The position numbers and the translations under genes are program-made. Positions 53,446 to 62,689 of a DNA stretch of 64,000 bases are shown piece after piece. A model generated the notes under the pieces. That model saw only the letters and a list, made by a program, of their open reading frames with translations. It was not told the DNA's origin and searched no databases. Numbering within the stretch: the stretch's first letter is position 1; every line of letters begins with the position of its first letter. Location: assembly GCA_910579265.1 (NCBI GenBank), contig CAJTTE010000014.1, positions 1-64,000 on the forward strand, read 5' to 3'. This DNA comes from an uncultured Ruminiclostridium sp. GTDB taxonomy: Bacteria; Bacillota; Clostridia; Oscillospirales; Ruminococcaceae.

Positions 53446-54723
53446 TTAAATTTTTTCTTTTCCGCCCATATACATTCTGAGGGGATCGGGTATTTTTACG
53501 CTTCCGTCCGCCGTCAGGTTGTTTTCTAAAAAGGCAATCAGCATACGCGGCGGCGCAACCACGGTGTTATTAAGAGTATGAGGAAAATAATTTCCCTTCT
53601 CCTTATTCTTGACGCGGATACCGAGCCGTCTCGCCTGTGCGTCTCCGAGATTTGAGCAGCTTCCGACTTCAAAATATTTCTTTTGTCTCGGTGACCACGC
53701 CTCAACGTCAATGCTCTTCACCTTCAGATCCGCCAGATCCCCCGAGCAGCATTCAAGTGTTCTTACAGGAATATCAAGGCTTCTGAAAAGTTCGACGGTA
53801 TAGGAATAAAGCTTATGAAACCATTCCATGCTCTCCTCAGGTTGACAGACAACCACCATCTCCTGCTTTTCAAACTGGTGAATGCGATATACGCCTCTTT
53901 CCTCAATACCGTGAGCGCCCACCTCTTTTCTGAAACAGGGCGAATAGCTGGTAAGAGTCTGCGGTAGTTCCTTTTCATCAAGAAATGTATCAATAAATTT
54001 TCCTATCATAGAGTGTTCGCTGGTGCCTATAAGGTACAGATCCTCGCCCTCTATCTTATACATCATATTTTCCATCTCTGCAAAGCTCATTACTCCGGTT
54101 ACCACACTGCTCCTTATCATAAAAGGCGGAACGCAATAGGTAAAACCCTTATCTATCATAAAATCGCGGGCATAGCTCAGGATTGCGGAATGAAGCCTTG
54201 CAATATCACCCTTAAGATAGTAAAAGCCGTTTCCGCTGGTCCTTCTGGCGCTGTCCAGATCAATTCCGCTCCTTGCCTCCATTATATCCGTATGATAGGG
54301 TATTTCATAATCAGGAACAACGGGCTCGCCAAATCTTTCAACCTCTACGTTTTCGCTGTCATCTCTGCCGATAGGAACACTGGCGTCAATAATATTGGGT
54401 ATTACCAGCATTCTCTCCCTTATCTTAGCCGAAAGCTCCGCCATCCTGGCGTCAAGCTCGGACATTTCGGCAGCCATTTCGCTTACCTTTTTCTTTTCAA
54501 GCTCGGCCTCCTCCTTCTTACCCTGCGCCATAAGGCCGCCTATTCCCTTGGAGATGCTGTTGCGCTGGCTGCGGAGAAAATCGGATCTTTGCTGGCACTC
54601 TCTATGCTGCTTGTCAAGCTCGATAACCTCATCCACCATAGAAAGCTTATCATCCTGAAACTTTTTTCTGATATTTTCCTTTACAATATCGGGATTTTGT
54701 CTTAAAAATTTAATATCCAACAT
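53446..54723 (-). CDS. serS: Seryl-tRNA synthetase
   Basis: 425 residues. Long N-terminal antiparallel coiled coil (about 25-100) that grips the tRNA-Ser arm, then the class II core. Motif 2 is CFRKEVGAHGIEERGVYRIHQFEKQE. Motif 3 reads HTLNNTVVAPPRMLIAFLENN instead of the usual HTLNGSGLAVGR. Such motif-3 variants occur in some clostridial SerRS; activity is expected because the Arg and Glu are kept. The gene ends the minus-strand run parB-serS and is the only synthetase in the window. Confidence 0.95.
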   Translation of the reverse strand: MLDIKFLRQNPDIVKENIRKKFQDDKLSMVDEVIELDKQHRECQQRSDFLRSQRNSISKGIGGLMAQGKKEEAELEKKKVSEMAAEMSELDARMAELSAKIRERMLVIPNIIDASVPIGRDDSENVEVERFGEPVVPDYEIPYHTDIMEARSGIDLDSARRTSGNGFYYLKGDIARLHSAILSYARDFMIDKGFTYCVPPFMIRSSVVTGVMSFAEMENMMYKIEGEDLYLIGTSEHSMIGKFIDTFLDEKELPQTLTSYSPCFRKEVGAHGIEERGVYRIHQFEKQEMVVVCQPEESMEWFHKLYSYTVELFRSLDIPVRTLECCSGDLADLKVKSIDVEAWSPRQKKYFEVGSCSNLGDAQARRLGIRVKNKEKGNYFPHTLNNTVVAPPRMLIAFLENNLTADGSVKIPDPLRMYMGGKEKI

Positions 54724-54779
54724 TTTTTCTTCCTCTTTCGTTAGGGGCAGCGCCCCGAATATATCATGTTCTGCAAATA

Positions 54780-54815
54780 ATGCTTTCTACCGGTAATACA
54801 GATAGAAGCATTTTT
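54780..54815. terminator. Hairpin between parB and serS
   Basis: ATGCTTTCTACC pairs with GATAGAAGCAT and is followed on the plus strand by TTTTCCCC; on the minus strand the T-run is short. The 398-bp gap also holds a small GGGGCAGCGCCCC stem at 54744-54756. No T-box motif was found. Confidence 0.45.
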
Positions 54816-55121
54816 CCCCTGTTTGCGTAAACCGTACTTTATTCCGACAAACGGTTCATTATAATCACTTGTTTCACCATTGGCTTTGTTGTTATAAAAT
54901 TTTCAATGCCGTTGTGTATTGCGGGTATATATAATTGACAACATCGGCTATGGTCAAAGGTCGATCATTCCGCATTAACATAAGACCCTCTTTGATATTT
55001 CCTTATTCGAAAATCAATGCCGATCTTTTTTACTTTTGCCTTCATAAAACAATATCCTTAATAAACGCCCAACCTCACGAATATCAGCTTCTATTAAGCT
55101 ATTTTTACTGTCCGACGTTTT

Positions 55122-55976
55122 TTAATTCCCTATTATTTTAAGAAGCTCTCTTAGTTCGTCTTCATTTCTACAGGATATTTCCAACGTTATCGTATTTTTC
55201 CTGGGAGTTATCTTGACCGGATGCCCTGTAAGCTCCTTTAAGCTAATTTCAGCTTCCGTAAAAAAGGCCGGCACGCTTCTTTCCGCAGCTCTTTTTTGTG
55301 TCTTGCCCGAGACATTTTTACAAAGGCTTTCCAGTTTACGCACTGAAAGCTGTTCCTGAGACGCCTTATATGCGAGCTCCAGCTGCTTCACCTGATCCTG
55401 AACCGATAAAAGCGCCTTACAGTGTCCCTGGGAAAGCTTACCCTGTCTTGTCATCTCCTTGACCTCTTCGGGCAGCTCCAAAAGTCTTAAAGCATTTGTT
55501 ATTGATGATCGGGCCTTACCTACTCCTGCCGCGATCTCATCCTGCTTCAAACCGTATTTTTCGGTAAGCTGTTTATAGCCGTTGGCCTCCTCGATAGGAT
55601 TCAGATCCTCTCTCTGAAGGTTTTCAATCAAAGCTATCTGTGCCGTTTCGGAATCGGACAGTTCCATAATGCGAACAGGCACCTCAGATAATCCGGCTAT
55701 CTTTGCCGCCCTCCAGCGTCTTTCACCTGCGACGATCTGATAGGCGCCGCCCTTTTCTCTTACGGTCAGAGGCTGAATTACCCCATGCTTTGTAATAGAC
55801 TGTGCGAGCTGATTAAGGAGCTCTCCGTCAAATTCCTTTCGGGGCTGCTCCTTATTCGGTTCTATATCTCCTATCTTTAAGGTTGTAATGCCTTCCCTGT
55901 CAGTCCCCTCGCTAAAATCCGCATCGTCATCAAAGATACTTGCAAATTTATTCCCTAATCCGCTTTTCTTTGCCAT
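55122..55976 (-). CDS. parB: Chromosome partitioning protein ParB (Spo0J)
   Basis: 284 residues. GERRWRAAKIAG and ENLQREDLNPIEEA form the CTP-binding pocket of the ParB-CTPase family, followed by the parS-reading helix-turn-helix (LKQDEIAAGVGKARSSITNALRLL) and a C-terminal dimer domain. It loads onto parS and spreads as a sliding clamp. Ribosome site AAAGGAAA. It is separated from parA by about 350 bp, whereas the two genes usually touch. Confidence 0.96.
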   Translation of the reverse strand: MAKKSGLGNKFASIFDDDADFSEGTDREGITTLKIGDIEPNKEQPRKEFDGELLNQLAQSITKHGVIQPLTVREKGGAYQIVAGERRWRAAKIAGLSEVPVRIMELSDSETAQIALIENLQREDLNPIEEANGYKQLTEKYGLKQDEIAAGVGKARSSITNALRLLELPEEVKEMTRQGKLSQGHCKALLSVQDQVKQLELAYKASQEQLSVRKLESLCKNVSGKTQKRAAERSVPAFFTEAEISLKELTGHPVKITPRKNTITLEISCRNEDELRELLKIIGN

Positions 55977-56328
55977 TATCCGTTTTCCTTTCAGCTATTC
56001 TGTTTTTTTGTTTCATTGTGTTTTACTGCATTTCCCCCTGCTGCAAAAAAATTTAATCCTGTAAACTCAGTTGCTTTGCCTGTCAGCCACCGACGGTATT
56101 TTATGTGCGAAAATAGCGGTTTTGCGCATAATGTCGCTTTTAAATATTCGAAAATGATTCCCGTCTTTTAACTCTTATTTCATTCTTTTGTGTTTTCTCT
56201 GAAGCTGTTTTACAGAAACCGCTTACTTGTTCAAAAACCAGACCGGATGTCCTTCACACGAAAAACAGGATTTTCTTTTGTTACACAAAAAATGTAATGC
56301 TTATAATATGTTTGGCGGTTCTGATCGA
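55977..56328. other. Gap between parA and parB
   Basis: 352 bp without a gene or clear repeat. parB therefore probably has its own promoter here. Confidence 0.45.
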
Positions 56329-57114
56329 TCAAAGCATCTTATCGGCGGATTGAGCCCGTTTTATTACCTCGCCCGCAAGTTTTTTATATGCTTCCGCACC
56401 CTTTGACGACGGATCATAATATGTAATCGGCTCTCCGTGACTCGGAGCCTCGGAAATTTTTACATTGCGCGGGATCTCTGTCTTAAAAATGCTGTCGGGA
56501 GGGAAGCTTTCCTTAATAGTGTTCATAACGTCCTTATTGACGGTAAGTCTCTTGTCCAGCATGGTAAAGACAATTCCCATTATCTGTAAATTCTTGTTCG
56601 TGCTGTTTTTTACCCTTTTTACTGTGGATAAAAGCTCTGCCACACCTTCCAAGCTGTAAGGCTCACACTGCATCGGTATTATTATTCTGTCACAGGCTGT
56701 AAGCCCGTTAAGAGCCAGAACACCCAATGAAGGAAGGCAGTCTACCATAATAATATCATATTGATCCTTTATCTGCAAAAGTGCCTTTTTAAGCTGAAGT
56801 GTCTTGTTCTTAAATGCGGTAAGGCGTATTTCCCCTTCCGCCAGAGCTTGTGTAGCCGGAATAATCCATACGTTTTTATATTCCGTGGGAATTACCGCTT
56901 CTTCGGGACGGACATCTCCCATAATAACATCATATGTGGTATATCCAAGCTCCTTTTTATTTATTCCTATACCTGAAGTAGCATTGCCCTGAGGGTCCAG
57001 ATCGACCAGTAAAACCCTTTTCCCTTTTTGACCGATAGCGGCGGAGAGATTGATAGCCGTAGTGGTTTTCGCCACCCCGCCCTTCTGATTGACGACTGAA
57101 ATAATAACGCCCAA
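56329..57114 (-). CDS. parA: Chromosome partitioning ATPase ParA (Soj)
   Basis: 261 residues, no N-terminal DNA-binding extension, as in chromosomal Soj. Deviant Walker A KGGVAKTTTA at 10-19, VDLDPQGNAT near 38-47, MVDCLPSLG and ARNVKISEAPSHGEPI-like C-terminal motif. Dynamic ATPase that moves ParB-parS complexes. A -10-like TATACT precedes it on the minus strand. Confidence 0.97.
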   Translation of the reverse strand: MGVIISVVNQKGGVAKTTTAINLSAAIGQKGKRVLLVDLDPQGNATSGIGINKKELGYTTYDVIMGDVRPEEAVIPTEYKNVWIIPATQALAEGEIRLTAFKNKTLQLKKALLQIKDQYDIIMVDCLPSLGVLALNGLTACDRIIIPMQCEPYSLEGVAELLSTVKRVKNSTNKNLQIMGIVFTMLDKRLTVNKDVMNTIKESFPPDSIFKTEIPRNVKISEAPSHGEPITYYDPSSKGAEAYKKLAGEVIKRAQSADKML

Positions 57115-57244
57115 TTTCCTTCACCTTTCTTTTTTAATCGCTGTTAACAGTATATCACATTTCGACAAAAAAATAAAGTCTTTTTAAAAAATAAAGCGTT
57201 GCTTGACCTTTTACTTTGCATAAATGGGCTTTTCATCATATAAA

Positions 57245-57312
57245 AACGGAAGGCTTGGTTATATGAAGGGGCGTCTCAGCGCCTCCCCGCCATTTTAACA
57301 AAGCTCTTCCGT
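57245..57312 (-). terminator. Nested terminator between noc and parA
   Basis: Outer stem AACGGAAG / CTTCCGTT, inner stem around GGCGCTGAGACGCC, then TTTTTATA on the minus strand. It ends the noc transcript, leaving parS between noc and this hairpin. Confidence 0.75.
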
Positions 57313-57340
57313 TATGCATACAGATTCTTTTTATATTTAG

Positions 57341-57356
57341 TGTTCCACGTGGAACA
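57341..57356. promoter_or_regulatory. parS centromere site 1
   Basis: Perfect 16-bp palindrome TGTTCCACGTGGAACA, the ParB-binding sequence, in the noc-parA gap. Confidence 0.95.
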
Positions 57357-57370
57357 TTCAAGTAAAATCC

Positions 57371-58204
57371 TTATTTTAAGGGGATACGTACAGTATATTC
57401 GATGCACTCATCCGTTTTTCTTTTCATCATGTCACAGTTGATCCCCGCAGATCTCATAGCCTCGACAGTCTTCGTGAAACTGTTGATATAAAGCCCTATT
57501 GTATTTAAAGGATTAGTTCTGTTGATTATTTTTGGCTTTGGCATTAATGCCTCTTCAAGCTGAACCAGAAGCGCCTCCACGTAATCATCCGTCTGAGCGG
57601 TATTAAGTCTTTTTATATATATTTCCCTTACCGCACCTTCTCTTTTTTCCTCAGGCAGTCTTAACACGGCTCTCGCCTGCCTTTCATTAAGCCCGTATTT
57701 AAGAACGGATTCCTTATCCTTATCGCTGAGCCGGAGCAGCCTTAATTTATTTGCTACGGTTGATTGAGCTATACCAAGCTTGGATGCTGCCTCCTCCTGC
57801 GTAAGGCCATAATGATCTATCAGTTTTTTTATAGCCGCCGCCTCCTCCAGATAATTCAGATCTGCTCTCTGAATGTTTTCAAGTATGGCCAGAACTGCCG
57901 ACTCTCTGTCCTCCTTCTCCAGAACGATACAGGGTACATACTCGAAATTGACAAGCTTAGCCGCCCTCAGCCTTCTTTCTCCGGCAATGAGCTGATAACC
58001 GCCGTCCTCCGTTTTACGTACGATAAGAGGCTGCATTATACCGTTTTGCTGTATGCTGACAGCCAGCTGAGTAAGCGCATAATCATCAAAATAGGCTCTC
58101 GGTTGTGCGGGGTTGGGACGAATCTGTCCGATAGGAATCGAAAGTACGTTATTTAAAACCTGTTCGCTTTGCGAGCGTTCCGTTTGTTTTTGAAAAAGCA
58201 TCAT
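57371..58204 (-). CDS. noc: ParB paralogue, Noc-like nucleoid occlusion protein
   Basis: About 277 residues from MMLFQKQ (preceded by GGGGGA). GERRLRAAKLV and ENIQRADLNYLEEAA are the CTP-binding motifs of the ParB family, and the helix-turn-helix (LTQEEAASKLGIAQSTVANKLRLL) is close to that of Spo0J. Its position just downstream of rsmG and its N-terminal short basic/amphipathic stretch (MMLFQKQ) match Noc, which binds membrane and blocks division over the nucleoid. Whether it reads NBS or parS cannot be told; no NBS site (ATTTCCCGGGAAAT) was noticed in the window. Confidence 0.9.
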   Translation of the reverse strand: MMLFQKQTERSQSEQVLNNVLSIPIGQIRPNPAQPRAYFDDYALTQLAVSIQQNGIMQPLIVRKTEDGGYQLIAGERRLRAAKLVNFEYVPCIVLEKEDRESAVLAILENIQRADLNYLEEAAAIKKLIDHYGLTQEEAASKLGIAQSTVANKLRLLRLSDKDKESVLKYGLNERQARAVLRLPEEKREGAVREIYIKRLNTAQTDDYVEALLVQLEEALMPKPKIINRTNPLNTIGLYINSFTKTVEAMRSAGINCDMMKRKTDECIEYTVRIPLK

Positions 58205-58225
58205 AGGAAATCCCCCTTTTCTCCT

Positions 58226-58253
58226 ATTATACATTCAAACTACCGCCATGCAA
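58226..58253 (-). promoter_or_regulatory. noc promoter
   Basis: On the minus strand TTGCAT, 16 bases, TATAAT, 22 bases before the chosen start codon. Confidence 0.7.
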
Positions 58254-58365
58254 GAGTAAAATTTCCGCAAATTATCCCATACGTTTACCAATATCGACCA
58301 TAGACGTCCGCTTTTTCAAAAAATACAAAATTTACTCGGCGAAAAAAAAAGAATTTCATCATTCC

Positions 58366-58630
58366 TTTAAAGAAATGCTCATATTCGTATTTGATTTTTT
58401 ATCGCCATAATTCGTCATATTCTGCGCTAATAATGCCCTTTGTTTGCTTGACCCAATTTTGCAGATTACAAATATCCGTAAGAACGCATCATATGAAGAT
58501 CAAAAGGCTAATCCAACAGAAATGGCTTACAAAACGAACCATTTTTTTAAAAATGCTCACATTCACATTTGATTTTTTCCATAATCCGGCATCTATGCGC
58601 TGACTTTCGCTTTCCTTGACTAACCTTAAT
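58366..58630. repeat. Imperfect direct repeat upstream of noc
   Basis: Segments 58366-58455 and 58544-58630 share AAATGCTCA.ATTC..ATTTGATTTTTT.CCATAAT and the downstream GCGCT...CTTGAC pattern, about 178 bp apart. Non-coding. Confidence 0.6.
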
Positions 58631-58869
58631 TTTATTGAATATGGAATAAAATAAGCTGATCCTATTTAAAAACATTCTAAATACCGATGGAAAGCCGTTT
58701 TTACGGAAGAAACAATTACAAGACATACCGAATCAGTCTGAAAAAAGGAGTAAAACCAACACCAAAAGGCTGGTCACGTCCGTAAAAATATTCCCGAAGA
58801 ATTACTATTGACATTATACAGCTTATACATGCAGGATAAACCGCGCAGTGAACGTTTACGAAAAATGAT

Positions 58870-59745
58870 AAAACGCCCTCTGCATCAAAATAATTTTTTT
58901 CTCATTCCTAAGTCTGAGATTATCACAAATAAAAAGAGCAAAACAAAAACAGAACGATCCCTAAAAAAATAAAATGTCCCGGAAATCAAAATAAAATATT
59001 CCTCTCTCCCGCATCTGAAGCTATATATCATAAAAAGAGTGCACCAAAGCGTAACAACCCTCAAAAAAATAAAACATTCTCAAAAATCAAAATAAAACCT
59101 CCCTCTTCCCCACATCTGAGGCTAAATGCCATAAAAGATTACACCAAAGCGAAACGATTCCTCAAACTATAAAAAAGCCTAAGACATCAAAAAAACATTC
59201 CTCTTTTCACACACATGAGGTTACACATCATAAAAAGAGTACAGAAAAACGGAATAATCCCTCAAAAAAGATAAAACGTACTCGGAAATCAAAATAAAAC
59301 AACATTCCTCTCTCCCGCATCTGAGGTTATATATCATAAAAAAAATACACCAAAGCGGAACAACCCTCAAAGAAAATAGAACATTCTCAGAAATTAAAAT
59401 AAAATGTCCCTCTTCTCCACATCTGAGGCTAAATATCAAAAGAGTACACCAAAGCGTAACAACCCTCAAAAAAATTAAAACATTCTCAGAAATTAAAATA
59501 AATCGTCTCTCTTCTCCTCATCTGAGGCTAAAATATCAAAAGAGTACACCAAAGCGGAGCCGATCCCTCAAAACAATAAAACGTCCTAAGAAATCAAAAT
59601 GTTCCATTCCTCTTTTCTCCAAAGTATTGCATCATAAAAGGAGCAAGCAGAGTGATATGATCCCTTAAAATCGATACAGCATCCTTAAATATTTAAATAG
59701 TCTCCTTCTATTCTTGTAGTTTAAGGTTATTATACATGTCAGAGA
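58870..59745. repeat. Tandem array of about 100-bp units between noc and rsmG
   Basis: Eight to nine diverged units, spaced 100-106 bp by the marker CATCTGAGG (near 58912, 59013, 59113, 59213, 59319, 59420, 59520, degenerate at 59620). Each unit has the order CAAAGCG.AAC, CCCTCAAAA, TAAAAC.TTCTCAGAAATCA, AAATAAA, CCTCTTCTCC, CATCTGAGG. There is no constant-repeat/variable-spacer structure, so it is not CRISPR, and no frame is convincingly coding. Position beside parS and the presumed origin suggests a chromosome-architecture role, which is inference. Confidence 0.85.
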
Positions 59746-59803
59746 TTGATGTTTTACCAAACCTTTTCTCTGCCGGCTAAACAGTTTTTCGTTGAAATTA
59801 CAT

Positions 59804-59830
59804 AAAAAAGCGGCGTCATACGCCGCTGAA
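59804..59830 (-). terminator. Terminator after rsmG
   Basis: AGCGGCGTATGACGCCGCT followed by TTTTTTATG on the minus strand, 4 bases after the stop codon. Confidence 0.85.
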
Positions 59831-59833
59831 AAT

Positions 59834-60487
59834 TTATTGCTTTAAAAAGACGATCAACCGCCTCCCGTCACCGGAAGGAATATTATACCTGATTTCCTTC
59901 AGAAGCTTAAAACCATGCTTAAAGACTCCCCTTTTTACCTCATCATTCATTTCATCCCTGGATCCCCTCATTGCAATAAAAACACCGCCCTTTTTCAACA
60001 GGGGGCCTGCATAACCAAGGAGCGTGACCGGATCAGCTACCGCCCTGGCTGTAACCATATCATATCTATGCTTATAACGAGGCTGCCGACCCAATTCCTC
60101 CGCTCTGCCGTGTATTATTTCCGCCTTAAGCCCGAGACGGTCAACAAGCTGAGTAAGATAATCCGTTCGCTTTCTCTGAGCATCCAACAGTGTAAATTCC
60201 AGATCACGACGAAGTATCATCATCGGAACGGCAGGAAACCCCGCCCCCGTTCCGATATCCAGGCATAACGAATCGCCGGGCAGATCCATAAAAGTCAACG
60301 GCAAAACGGAATCGATCAGGTGCTTTTCAATTATACCTTCCCTGTCCCTTATAGCCGTAAGATTCACCTTTTGGCAGTAAGCCTGCAAAAAAACTATCAT
60401 TTCATCCATCAAACCGGCATTTTCAACCGAAAGCTCAATGCCCGCCTCAAGAAATTTTCTTATAATATCCGATCCGCTTTTTTCCAC
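59834..60487 (-). CDS. rsmG: 16S rRNA (guanine-527-N7)-methyltransferase RsmG
   Basis: 217 residues from a GTG start with AAAGGAG at ideal spacing. KVNLTAI, HLIDSVLPL, CLDIGTGAGFPAVPM (SAM motif) and VTARAVADP identify RsmG/GidB. An in-frame ATG 16 codons upstream (60535), giving MFHVEH, lies inside parS and has no ribosome site, and the B. subtilis protein aligns with the shorter form. The enzyme makes m7G527 in the 530 loop of 16S rRNA; loss gives low-level streptomycin resistance. Minus-strand gene after mnmG. Confidence 0.93.
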   Translation of the reverse strand: MEKSGSDIIRKFLEAGIELSVENAGLMDEMIVFLQAYCQKVNLTAIRDREGIIEKHLIDSVLPLTFMDLPGDSLCLDIGTGAGFPAVPMMILRRDLEFTLLDAQRKRTDYLTQLVDRLGLKAEIIHGRAEELGRQPRYKHRYDMVTARAVADPVTLLGYAGPLLKKGGVFIAMRGSRDEMNDEVKRGVFKHGFKLLKEIRYNIPSGDGRRLIVFLKQ

Positions 60488-60518
60488 TTTTTGCTCCTTT
60501 ATATAATCGTCAAAAATA

Positions 60519-60534
60519 TGTTCCACGTGGAACA
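60519..60534. promoter_or_regulatory. parS centromere site 2, at the rsmG start region
   Basis: Perfect TGTTCCACGTGGAACA. On the minus strand it can be read as the codons for MFHVEH, which occurs in many annotated RsmG proteins; here it more likely lies in the 5' leader. Confidence 0.95.
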
Positions 60535-60644
60535 TCAGGAGTTATCTAAAAAAATCGTAGCCGTAAGCATGAATATGTCCGGTCATGGATAAAAAGGAAC
60601 CGACATTTCCCCGACCTACGGTAAAAAATATGGACCCTTAGAAT

Positions 60645-62528
60645 TTATGTAATCGGATTTAAATTGCCGGAATCGCCTTTGCCGTTTAAAAGCAGAAGTA
60701 AAACGGTAATATCGGCAGGGTTTACACCGCTTATCCGGCTCGCCTGTCCTATATTCAACGGTCTGTGCTTATTAAGCTTTTCCTGGGCCTCGAGTCGTAG
60801 TCCCTTGACTGTCCTATAATCGATATCGGAAGGCAGCTTTTTTTCTTCAAGCTTTCGCATCTGTGAAACCTTTTCACTCTGAGCGTCAATATAACCTTTG
60901 TACTTGATCTGAATTTCAAGCTTGTTTATAAGCGCGTCGGATAAAAAGGGGGCATCCGCATCAAAAGCAGCAAGGCTCTTATAATCAGTCTGCGGACGCT
61001 TCAAAAGCTCAATAAACCTTACGCCGGTTGACACGGGGGTTGTTCCCGAGCCCTCCAGAAGGCGGTTCAATTCATCCGACGGCTTAAGCGTAGTTTTTTC
61101 TATTCGTCTTATTTCATCCTCCACCTTGCGCTTCATGTCAAGATAAAGCAGGTATTTTCCTTCCGGGAGAAGTCCTACCCTTCTTCCCGTATCACAAAGT
61201 CTTTCGGGAGCATTGTCCTGTCTTAATAAAAGCCTGTATTCACTTCGGCTTGTCATCATACGGTACGGTTCTACACAGCCCTTTGTGACAAGATCATCGA
61301 TCAGCGTACCGATATAGCTGGAGCTGCGGTCAAGAACAAGCATTTCCCGTCCCTGACAGTAGCATGCGGCATTGATCCCGGCTACGAGCCCCTGTCCAGC
61401 TGCCTCTTCATAACCGCTCGTGCCGTTAAACTGCCCCGCACCGAACAAGCCCCTGATTTTTTTGAACTCCAACGTAGCGAAAAGCTCCAAAGGATCAATA
61501 CAATCATACTCTATGGCATAAGCGGGGCGCATTATTTCCACATGCTCCAGTCCTTTTATAGTGCGGTAAAACTGAAGCTGAACATCGGCGGGAAGACTGG
61601 AAGACATACCCTGTAAATAGCATTCCTCCGTATCAAGTCCCATTGGTTCAACAAAAAGCTGATGTCTTTCCTTATCCTTGAACCGTACTATTTTATCCTC
61701 TATACTCGGACAGTAACGCGGTCCAACACCCTCGATCCTGCCTGCATATAAAGGCGAACGATGCAGATTATCCAGAATGACCCTATGAGTTTCGGCATTT
61801 GTATAAGTGACATAACACTTGACCTTGTTCTCCAAAGGAAAATGATTGTCAAAACAAAAGGGTGTGATGGGTTCATCCCCTTCCTGAATCTCCATTGCCG
61901 AAAAATCAACGCTTCTCTTATGAACACGAGCGGGCGTACCCGTTTTAAACCGGCGCAAGGATATACCCTTATCCGCCAGATCATCCGTCAGAGCCAAAGC
62001 GGGCAATACATTGTCAGGTCCGCTTTGATAATTAAGCTCACCTATATGGATACGCCCTCCAAGATAAGTTCCGGTACAGATAATAACGCTCTTTGTTCTA
62101 TATACATTGCCGAGGCGCGAACGAAGCCCGGTGATCCTGCCTTCCGCCGTATCTATACCCGTGATCTCCTCCTGCTTTATATCCAATCCCGCCTGATTTT
62201 CAAGCACGCCCTTCATATATGAATGATATTTGGCTCTGTCGCTTTGAACACGAAGAGCATGGACCGCCGGACCCTTCCCCCTGTTAAGCATACGGGACTG
62301 AATAAAAGTTGCGTCCGCCGCTCTTCCCATCTCTCCCCCCAAGGCGTCAATCTCACATACGAGCTGACCCTTTGCCGAACCGCCTATACAAGGGTTGCAG
62401 GGCATATTTGCAATCGTATCCAATGACAGACAAAACAAAACGGTTTTACAGCCCATACGTGCTGAGGCCAGCGCGGCTTCCGTCCCCGCATGCCCGGCCC
62501 CGATAACCGCTACATCATAATCGTACAT
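60645..62528 (-). CDS. mnmG: tRNA uridine-34 carboxymethylaminomethyl modification enzyme MnmG
   Basis: 627 residues. N-terminal FAD site AVIGAGHAGTEAALASARMG, NPCIGGSAKGQLVCEIDALGGEMG with the conserved Cys, GTYLGG, and GQFNGTSGYEEAAGQGL in the middle; the C-terminal helical domain ends with GVNPADITVLLLLL. Works with MnmE on the wobble uridine of tRNAs. mnmE is not in the window; an acetyltransferase gene occupies the upstream side. Ribosome site AGAAGGA. Confidence 0.97.
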   Translation of the reverse strand: MYDYDVAVIGAGHAGTEAALASARMGCKTVLFCLSLDTIANMPCNPCIGGSAKGQLVCEIDALGGEMGRAADATFIQSRMLNRGKGPAVHALRVQSDRAKYHSYMKGVLENQAGLDIKQEEITGIDTAEGRITGLRSRLGNVYRTKSVIICTGTYLGGRIHIGELNYQSGPDNVLPALALTDDLADKGISLRRFKTGTPARVHKRSVDFSAMEIQEGDEPITPFCFDNHFPLENKVKCYVTYTNAETHRVILDNLHRSPLYAGRIEGVGPRYCPSIEDKIVRFKDKERHQLFVEPMGLDTEECYLQGMSSSLPADVQLQFYRTIKGLEHVEIMRPAYAIEYDCIDPLELFATLEFKKIRGLFGAGQFNGTSGYEEAAGQGLVAGINAACYCQGREMLVLDRSSSYIGTLIDDLVTKGCVEPYRMMTSRSEYRLLLRQDNAPERLCDTGRRVGLLPEGKYLLYLDMKRKVEDEIRRIEKTTLKPSDELNRLLEGSGTTPVSTGVRFIELLKRPQTDYKSLAAFDADAPFLSDALINKLEIQIKYKGYIDAQSEKVSQMRKLEEKKLPSDIDYRTVKGLRLEAQEKLNKHRPLNIGQASRISGVNPADITVLLLLLNGKGDSGNLNPIT

Positions 62529-62689
62529 ATGATCGTCCTTCTCAAGTAATCTTGGCGGCTCGACCTAAAAAAGCTCGTCCGCCCGTAAACATCAATAAAC
62601 CAACGCAGCACTCAACCGAAAATTGATGTCGGCATTATGCTCTCAACCATAGAACTGCACTTAAGCTCCCTATGATATTATAAAAAAAG

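Noticed and set aside
54724..55121. T-box leader before serS
   Set aside because: No TGGNACCGCG-like T-box sequence or specifier stem found on the minus strand; only short hairpins are present.
59221..59469. 82-residue frame on the minus strand
   Set aside because: It is a translation of the tandem array (repeated LRCG...FILISE blocks) with no ribosome site.
58870..59745. Possible CRISPR array
   Set aside because: Units of about 100 bp are diverged over their whole length. There is no constant repeat of 24-40 bp alternating with unique spacers.
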